Of a stretch of DNA of 9,422 nt, positions 6,565 to 9,422 are shown in pieces (within the stretch, counting starts at the first letter, position 1; each line of letters opens with the position of its first letter). The notes beneath the pieces are model-generated. The model worked only from the letters and a program-made list of their open reading frames with translations. It was not told where the DNA came from and ran no database searches. Made by a program: the position numbers and the translations under genes. Source of the stretch: Anaerolineales bacterium (GTDB lineage: Bacteria; Chloroflexota; Anaerolineae; Anaerolineales; E44-bin32). The stretch is from NCBI GenBank assembly GCA_030642885.1, contig DAOWMX010000065.1, positions 1-9,422 of the forward strand, written 5' to 3'.

Positions 6565-6586
6565 CTCTGGGTGACGCCTTTATACT
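6558..6586 (+). promoter_or_regulatory. Promoter of alr
   Basis: TTGTCA (6558-6563) and TATACT (6581-6586) are spaced by exactly 17 bp. The expected start, about 7 bp after the -10, falls at 6592-6594, where the alr ATG begins. No Shine-Dalgarno precedes that ATG, consistent with a leaderless transcript. Confidence 0.7.
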
Positions 6587-6593
6587 CAGCGCC

Positions 6594-7706
6594 ATGAATT
6601 CTAAAGACGACTATTCCACCTGGGTCGAAGTCGATCTCGGGGCGATCGAGGAGAACGTCCACTACTTCTTGCAGAGCACGGGCAGGCAATTCATGGCGGT
6701 CGTTAAGGCTGAAGCCTACGGGCATGGCGCGATTCAAATCGCTAAAACAGCGTGCAAAGCGGGAGCGAGCTGGTTAGGCGTCGCCCGTGCGGAGGAAGCG
6801 TTTGAGTTGCGGGTTGCCGGCATCGACGAGCCGATCTTTCTCCTGGGCTGGACTCCGCCTGCGCGGTTGGAAGCGTTAATTGAAGCTAATGTCTCGTTAA
6901 CTTATTGGGATGAAGCGCAGCTGACGGATATTTCCCGAGCTGCGGAGAAGGTCGGTAGTAGGGCGAACGTCCACCTCAAAATCGACACAGGGATGAGCCG
7001 AGTAGGCGTAAAGCCGGAGGAGGCAACACAACTGGCTCAGGAGGCAGGGCGAATACCGTCCGTGTATCTCGAAGGCGTATTCACCCATTTTGCGCTGGCG
7101 GATGAGTCGGATCCGGCCAGCACAGATTCACAGCTGCGGATATTTCACGAAATCATATCCAGTTGGGAAACATCGGGTCTTCGCCCTCCGTTGGTGCACT
7201 GTGCCAACTCAGCCGCTGCGCTGCGCAGACCGGAGGCGTGGTATGACCTCGTGCGGGTGGGAATCGCGATGTACGGGTTGCACCCTTCAAGCGCCTGTAA
7301 ACTGCCGGGAGTCGTGCGGCCGGCGCTCACTTGGAAATCCCGTCTCTCACAGGTAAAAGTGCTCCCGCCCGGGCGGGGGATCAGTTATGGGCACATTTAC
7401 ACAACGTCGTCTGAGGAGAGGATTGGGACAGTCCCTGTGGGTTATGCGGACGGTTTCCGGCGTGTAGAGGGGAATGAGGTTCTTGTGGGGGGAAAACGGG
7501 TTCCGGTCGTCGGTCGGGTGACGATGGACCAGATCATGGTCCAACTCGATTCTATCCCTGACGCACAGCCTGGGGATGAGGTTGTTATCATCGGCTCACA
7601 AGAGGCGGAGCGGATCAGTGCAGAAGATGTGGCCGATCGCTGGGGGACGATCAACTACGAGGTCACAAGCGGGATTCTGAACCGCGTTCCGCGCCTTTAT
7701 TCGTAA
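6594..7706 (+). CDS. alr: Alanine racemase
   Basis: A PLP enzyme interconverting L- and D-alanine, supplying D-Ala for peptidoglycan. It has 370 residues, normal for the family. The PLP lysine is Lys38 in VVKAEAYGHG, where most homologues have D or N at the E. KIDTGMSRVGV (129-139) carries Arg136, and the second catalytic residue is Tyr265 in ISYGHIYT. GYADGFRR (283-290) and GRVTMDQ (307-313) match the C-terminal beta-domain. The reading frame stays open upstream to a start at 6474, but the extra 40 residues look nothing like alanine racemase. The promoter also lies inside that stretch, so the ATG at 6594 is the start. The gene is divergent from the tgt-uppP operon. Downstream are two small hairpins but no T run. 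Confidence 0.96.
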   Translation: MNSKDDYSTWVEVDLGAIEENVHYFLQSTGRQFMAVVKAEAYGHGAIQIAKTACKAGASWLGVARAEEAFELRVAGIDEPIFLLGWTPPARLEALIEANVSLTYWDEAQLTDISRAAEKVGSRANVHLKIDTGMSRVGVKPEEATQLAQEAGRIPSVYLEGVFTHFALADESDPASTDSQLRIFHEIISSWETSGLRPPLVHCANSAAALRRPEAWYDLVRVGIAMYGLHPSSACKLPGVVRPALTWKSRLSQVKVLPPGRGISYGHIYTTSSEERIGTVPVGYADGFRRVEGNEVLVGGKRVPVVGRVTMDQIMVQLDSIPDAQPGDEVVIIGSQEAERISAEDVADRWGTINYEVTSGILNRVPRLYS

Positions 7707-7720
7707 TCAACCTAAAAATT

Positions 7721-7763
7721 GGAATTTCTATGATTCCGATTGATGTGACCCAGTGGATGGGTC
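7721..7763 (+). other. Two small hairpins after alr, possible 3' end structure
   Basis: GGAAT/ATTCC (7721-7725, 7733-7737) and GACCC/GGGTC (7747-7751, 7759-7763) each form a 5-bp stem with a 7-nt loop, 15-57 bp after the alr stop. Neither is followed by a T run, so a classical intrinsic terminator is not supported. The rest of 7764-7860 shows nothing recognisable. Confidence 0.25.
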
Positions 7764-7860
7764 CTTGCGATGTGGCCGTACTCGAGGAAAAACGAATTGA
7801 TTCTTGGTGCAGGACGTGTTCTCCCTTCCAATGCTTTCAATTAAAAGCCAGTCCAGAATC

Positions 7861-7890
7861 TTGACATAGCATACGGTGTCATGCTAAAGT
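7861..7890 (+). promoter_or_regulatory. Strong promoter of a small transcription unit
   Basis: A perfect -35 TTGACA (7861-7866) is followed after 18 bp by TAAAGT (7885-7890), predicting a start near 7897. Placement is supported by the excellent ribosome site and small ORF that follow within 55 bp. Confidence 0.65.
7862..7886. promoter_or_regulatory. Dyad operator candidate lying between -35 and -10
   Basis: TAGCAT (7867-7872) and ATGCTA (7881-7886) are perfect inverted repeats separated by 8 bp, filling the promoter spacer. A second overlapping dyad is TGACA (7862-7866) with TGTCA (7877-7881). A dyad placed in a long spacer is typical of MerR-family sites but is also used by ordinary repressors. 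No regulator gene is next to it. Confidence 0.45.
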
Positions 7891-7935
7891 GTAGCCATGT
7901 AGTATCACGGTACTACTTCCGGTTCTGATGTTCCC

Positions 7936-7941
7936 AGGAGG
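7936..7941 (+). promoter_or_regulatory. Ribosome binding site of the 45-codon ORF
   Basis: AGGAGG sits 8 nt before ATG at 7950, the best Shine-Dalgarno in the window. It is the main evidence that the short ORF is translated. Confidence 0.75.
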
Positions 7942-7949
7942 GGGAAAGC

Positions 7950-8087
7950 ATGAAGCTCATCCGGTGTCTCACAGTTGCGGCGATGTTCGCCGCGCTTTTT
8001 GTTTTCGCGAACCTTCCTGCGCTATGGATGGTCGGTTCATCACGAAATCTAGTTTTACCGATAGCAGGCGCTGGGTTGTGTGAATGA
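7950..8087 (+). CDS. Small membrane or secreted peptide, 45 aa, unknown
   Basis: I do not recognise this gene. It encodes 45 residues, beginning MKLIRCLTVAAMFAALFVFA: two basic residues then a hydrophobic stretch (about 7-28). That is the shape of a signal peptide or a single membrane helix. It continues NLPALWMVGSSRNL to a short tail ending GAGLCE. It has a strong promoter and ideal ribosome site, and its stop codon (8085-8087) lies in the loop of an 11-bp stem. No cleavage site is obvious; two cysteines are present. It could be a genuine small membrane protein, the translated part of a dual-function RNA, or the N-terminal remnant of a secreted protein whose body was lost. None of the three frames after the stop shows recognisable protein, which weakens a simple frameshift. 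Confidence 0.45.
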   Translation: MKLIRCLTVAAMFAALFVFANLPALWMVGSSRNLVLPIAGAGLCE

Positions 8088-8100
8088 GCCCTGTTATCGG
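8058..8100 (+). other. 11-bp stem-loop with the small ORF's stop codon in its loop
   Basis: CCGATAGCAGG (8058-8068) pairs along its whole length with CCTGTTATCGG (8090-8100), including one G-U pair as RNA, with a 21-nt loop. The loop holds the TGA of the 45-codon ORF (8085-8087). No T run follows, so it is not a terminator. Confidence 0.5.
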
Positions 8101-8109
8101 CCTCGTGAC

Positions 8110-8144
8110 GATCCCTTAGGGGGAGTTCTCACGCCAGTGGGATC
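8110..8144 (+). other. 6-bp stem-loop GATCCC/GGGATC
   Basis: GATCCC (8110-8115) pairs with GGGATC (8139-8144) around a 23-nt loop. It is weak alone but sits between two stronger stems in the same candidate transcript. Confidence 0.3.
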
Positions 8145-8155
8145 TTCAAGGTGCG

Positions 8156-8221
8156 AGCGGCGTGGCGGTTCGGACAGAGGTGTCGGCGCAGTCCGGCACA
8201 GCCGACGTCACGCCGCTTTTT
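8156..8221 (+). terminator. Large intrinsic terminator enclosing a possible pseudoknot
   Basis: AGCGGCGTG (8156-8164) pairs perfectly with CACGCCGCT (8209-8217), running into TTTTT (8217-8221). Inside, GTCGGC (8182-8187) pairs with GCCGAC (8201-8206), and CGGAC (8171-8175) can pair with GTCCG (8191-8195). The last two pairings interleave, giving an H-type pseudoknot arrangement inside the outer stem. On the minus strand no T run follows, so it ends the plus-strand unit rather than the convergent acetyltransferase gene. Confidence 0.7.
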
Positions 8222-8275
8222 GTCTGTGCGATTTGATAACTCTGCATTTCAAAAAAAATCTCACAATATATCCTT

Positions 8276-8923
8276 TCACAAACGCTTGCCATAAATCACT
8301 GATTTCCGGACTTGGAAGCCTGCTCCATCTGGCAGGTTAACTGTCTGAGACCCAACATCATGAAACCCCATGTGCTCGAAGAAGCGGATGGCTCCCATAT
8401 TGTTTTCGCGAACGCTGGCGTGAACACCTTGAACCCCTGCTGACTTTGCCTGTAAAAGGAAGCCTTCCATTAGTTTTTTGCCGATTTGCTGGCCGCGAAA
8501 ATCACCCATGATATTAATATGTAAGTGCGCTGGGTACTCCTCATCGGAAACTTCCTGGGGGAAACCTCCCTGAAACCAGGTTCGCATCAAAGCCCTAATC
8601 AGCTGCCATGTTTCTTTACGCCAAAGTGCACCGTTATAAATTGCGCGGAAGATAGCGGCAGGAACCACGCGTAAGACAACGATCATTTTGTATCGTGTGG
8701 GGTCCATACAGCCTGAGATGTAGCCGACAACCGATCCCGCGTATTCAGCCACCCACAAGGATCGCGGTTCGTAATCAGTGTAGTAGCGTGTCAACACATC
8801 AGCGAGCACATCAGGATCACTGAAAACTAAGCGATTCTGTTCTCCCCGATCAGAAGTCTCGTAGGAGATGCGGCGGATGGTAGACCGGTCGTCCTCTTTA
8901 TACGGGCGGATAATGACATTCAT
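8276..8923 (-). CDS. GNAT-family N-acetyltransferase
   Basis: A cytoplasmic acyl-CoA-dependent acetyltransferase of the GNAT fold, 215 residues from the ATG at 8923. The N-terminal strand reads NVIIRPYKEDD. The acetyl-CoA pyrophosphate loop is in DFRGQQIGKKLM (about 141-152), with Gln/Gly at the usual R/QxxGxG/A places. NNMGAIRFFEHMGFHDVG (about 174-191) is the C-terminal motif B region. A long insert, rich in aromatic and basic residues (about 75-125), precedes YPAHLHINIM. That last wording recalls the O-GlcNAcase-associated/OgpAT-like acetyltransferases, whose substrates are poorly known. A TTG at 8944 would add seven residues; I prefer the ATG because the family start aligns there, though neither has a good Shine-Dalgarno. 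It is convergent with the small transcription unit; the target is unknown. Confidence 0.85.
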   Translation of the reverse strand: MNVIIRPYKEDDRSTIRRISYETSDRGEQNRLVFSDPDVLADVLTRYYTDYEPRSLWVAEYAGSVVGYISGCMDPTRYKMIVVLRVVPAAIFRAIYNGALWRKETWQLIRALMRTWFQGGFPQEVSDEEYPAHLHINIMGDFRGQQIGKKLMEGFLLQAKSAGVQGVHASVRENNMGAIRFFEHMGFHDVGSQTVNLPDGAGFQVRKSVIYGKRL

Positions 8924-9171
8924 ATTCAGGTTGCGATTGCTCAACTAAATAACATCCAGTGATTTATGGCCGACTGAATCTCGACAGGGATCCAATTCGC
9001 AGACTCCACACATACGCTGACAGTCTTCAACAAGTATCTATATATTTAAGAAATCAATTTCCTCTAACCCTCCGGTAAACAATCAGCCAACATCGCACTC
9101 TCCAACCGCACCCGTCACGCCGCTAATTAATTAAGACCCAAATTCCCATTGCCGGATTTAATTTGAATAGA
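8924..9171. other. AT-rich intergenic region between larC and the acetyltransferase
   Basis: 248 bp, clearly more AT-rich than the tgt-alr part. It contains TTAATTAATTAA-like sequence (about 9124-9134) and a weak CAAATT/AATTTG inverted repeat (9139-9144, 9160-9165) after the larC stop. No convincing terminator, promoter or small gene was found. A TATATA word near 9040-9046 (minus strand) lacks a good -35. Confidence 0.4.
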
Positions 9172-9422
9172 TTATTCAGACAGGTACGCTCGTTTCGCTG
9201 CCTCGTAAACATGCTTAAGGGGTATACCAAGCTGTAAGGCTATTCTCTGGCAATCTTCGTATTCGGGTGAAACGTTCTTGACGACATCGCCTAGTTTTCC
9301 CACCATTACACTTACCATGCCATACTCAGTTTCTACGTCGATGCTCATCCTGCTCAGCTTCTTTCTCTTGACCTCGGAAAACCTCACCCCGAGGGTTGTC
9401 GTCTCCTCAAAGAATACATCGA
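9172..9422 (-). CDS. larC: Nickel-pincer cofactor biosynthesis protein LarC, C-terminal end (5' end beyond window)
   Basis: The frame is open to the window edge, so only the last 82 residues are seen. They match the LarC (DUF111) C-terminal pattern: FFEETTTLGVRFSEVKR, then LSRMSIDVETEYGMVSV, SPEYEDCQRIA and PLKHVYEAAKRAY. LarC inserts nickel, with CTP, into the bis-thio-pyridinium ligand to make the nickel-pincer nucleotide cofactor of lactate racemase-type enzymes, in the cytoplasm. The GTG at 9387 is internal. Whether this gene uses the frameshift known from the lactobacillus larC1/larC2 cannot be judged from this fragment. larB, larE and larA are not in the window. The acetyltransferase gene follows on the same strand after 248 bp, too far to assume an operon. 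Confidence 0.88.
   Translation of the reverse strand, partial: DVFFEETTTLGVRFSEVKRKKLSRMSIDVETEYGMVSVMVGKLGDVVKNVSPEYEDCQRIALQLGIPLKHVYEAAKRAYLSE

Larger units (their letters stand above)
7897..8221 (+). ncRNA. Candidate structured, possibly dual-function transcript
   Basis: From the predicted start (about 7897) to the terminal T run (8217-8221) the unit is about 325 nt. It carries a 6-bp hairpin in the leader (GTAGTA/TACTAC, 7899-7904 and 7911-7916) and a 45-codon ORF with a strong ribosome site. Three stem-loops follow: 8058-8100, 8110-8144 and 8156-8217. It does not match tmRNA, 6S, SRP, RNase P or the common riboswitches by any landmark I can recognise. There is no plus-strand gene downstream for a riboswitch to control. 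The structure is drawn by eye; conservation is unknown. The alternative is a decayed secreted-protein gene that happens to end at a terminator. Confidence 0.3.

Noticed and set aside
6474..6593. Upstream in-frame start for alr (GGAGAGG followed by ATGATG near 6483)
   Set aside because: The extra 37-40 residues do not resemble alanine racemase, and the likely alr promoter (6558-6586) lies inside this stretch. The dyad here is better read as part of the tgt leader.
8085..8108. UGA recoding (selenocysteine) extending the 45-aa ORF, with the nearby stem as SECIS
   Set aside because: A second in-frame TGA follows after six codons, and the stem surrounds rather than follows the UGA. The downstream translation shows no protein-like pattern.
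8080..8340. 86-codon plus-strand ORF overlapping the small ORF
   Set aside because: It runs through the terminator and pseudoknot, overlaps the acetyltransferase end, has no ribosome site and has an unlikely Arg/Cys-rich composition.
8206..9124. 12-bp identical word CGTCACGCCGCT at 8206-8217 and 9113-9124 as a duplication or attachment-site pair
   Set aside because: A few exact 12-mers are expected by chance in a window of this size, and no flanking similarity extends it.

Overview
The window looks like a piece of a free-living bacterial chromosome. It carries secreted or lipid-anchored proteins with Thr/Pro-rich linkers, an SH3b plus SdrD-B-like extracellular protein, a tryptophanase, and a LarC-type nickel-cofactor protein. 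Environmental repeats of the 'TGTCATTGCGAGGAG...' and 'ATTTCGAG...AGAAATCCC' kinds are also present. This mix is most reminiscent of Chloroflexota (Anaerolineae-like). That assignment is an inference from style, as no marker gene here settles it.

Layout from left to right. Positions 1-747 (+) are the 3' part of a surface/secreted protein, closed by a clear intrinsic terminator. Facing it on the minus strand is a tryptophanase gene (893-2269) with a 282-bp leader region holding a thrice-repeated TGATTGT word. Divergent from it is a YcbL/glyoxalase-II-like metallo-beta-lactamase-fold hydrolase (2552-3226, +) with its own good sigma70-type promoter. Then comes about 520 bp without genes, filled with interspersed-repeat fragments (3227-3743).

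The centre is a minus-strand operon, tgt - uppP - PstS-like lipoprotein (6450 down to 3744). Its genes are 3 bp apart or overlap. It combines tRNA queuosine modification, recycling of the undecaprenyl carrier lipid and a solute-binding lipoprotein. Divergent from tgt is alr (alanine racemase, 6594-7706, +), so two genes serving peptidoglycan synthesis (alr, uppP) flank tgt. The two promoters are back to back with overlapping -35 boxes, and the predicted alr transcript is essentially leaderless.

The least explained stretch is 7861-8221 (+). It is a self-contained unit with a strong promoter that has a dyad between -35 and -10, a perfect Shine-Dalgarno, and a 45-codon membrane/signal-peptide-like ORF. 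Three successive stem-loops follow, the last a terminator that can enclose an H-type pseudoknot. It is the best candidate here for something undescribed: a small membrane peptide, a dual-function RNA, or the remnant of a truncated secreted-protein gene.

The right end has a GNAT acetyltransferase (minus) and the 3' end of larC (minus, running off the window), in visibly more AT-rich DNA.
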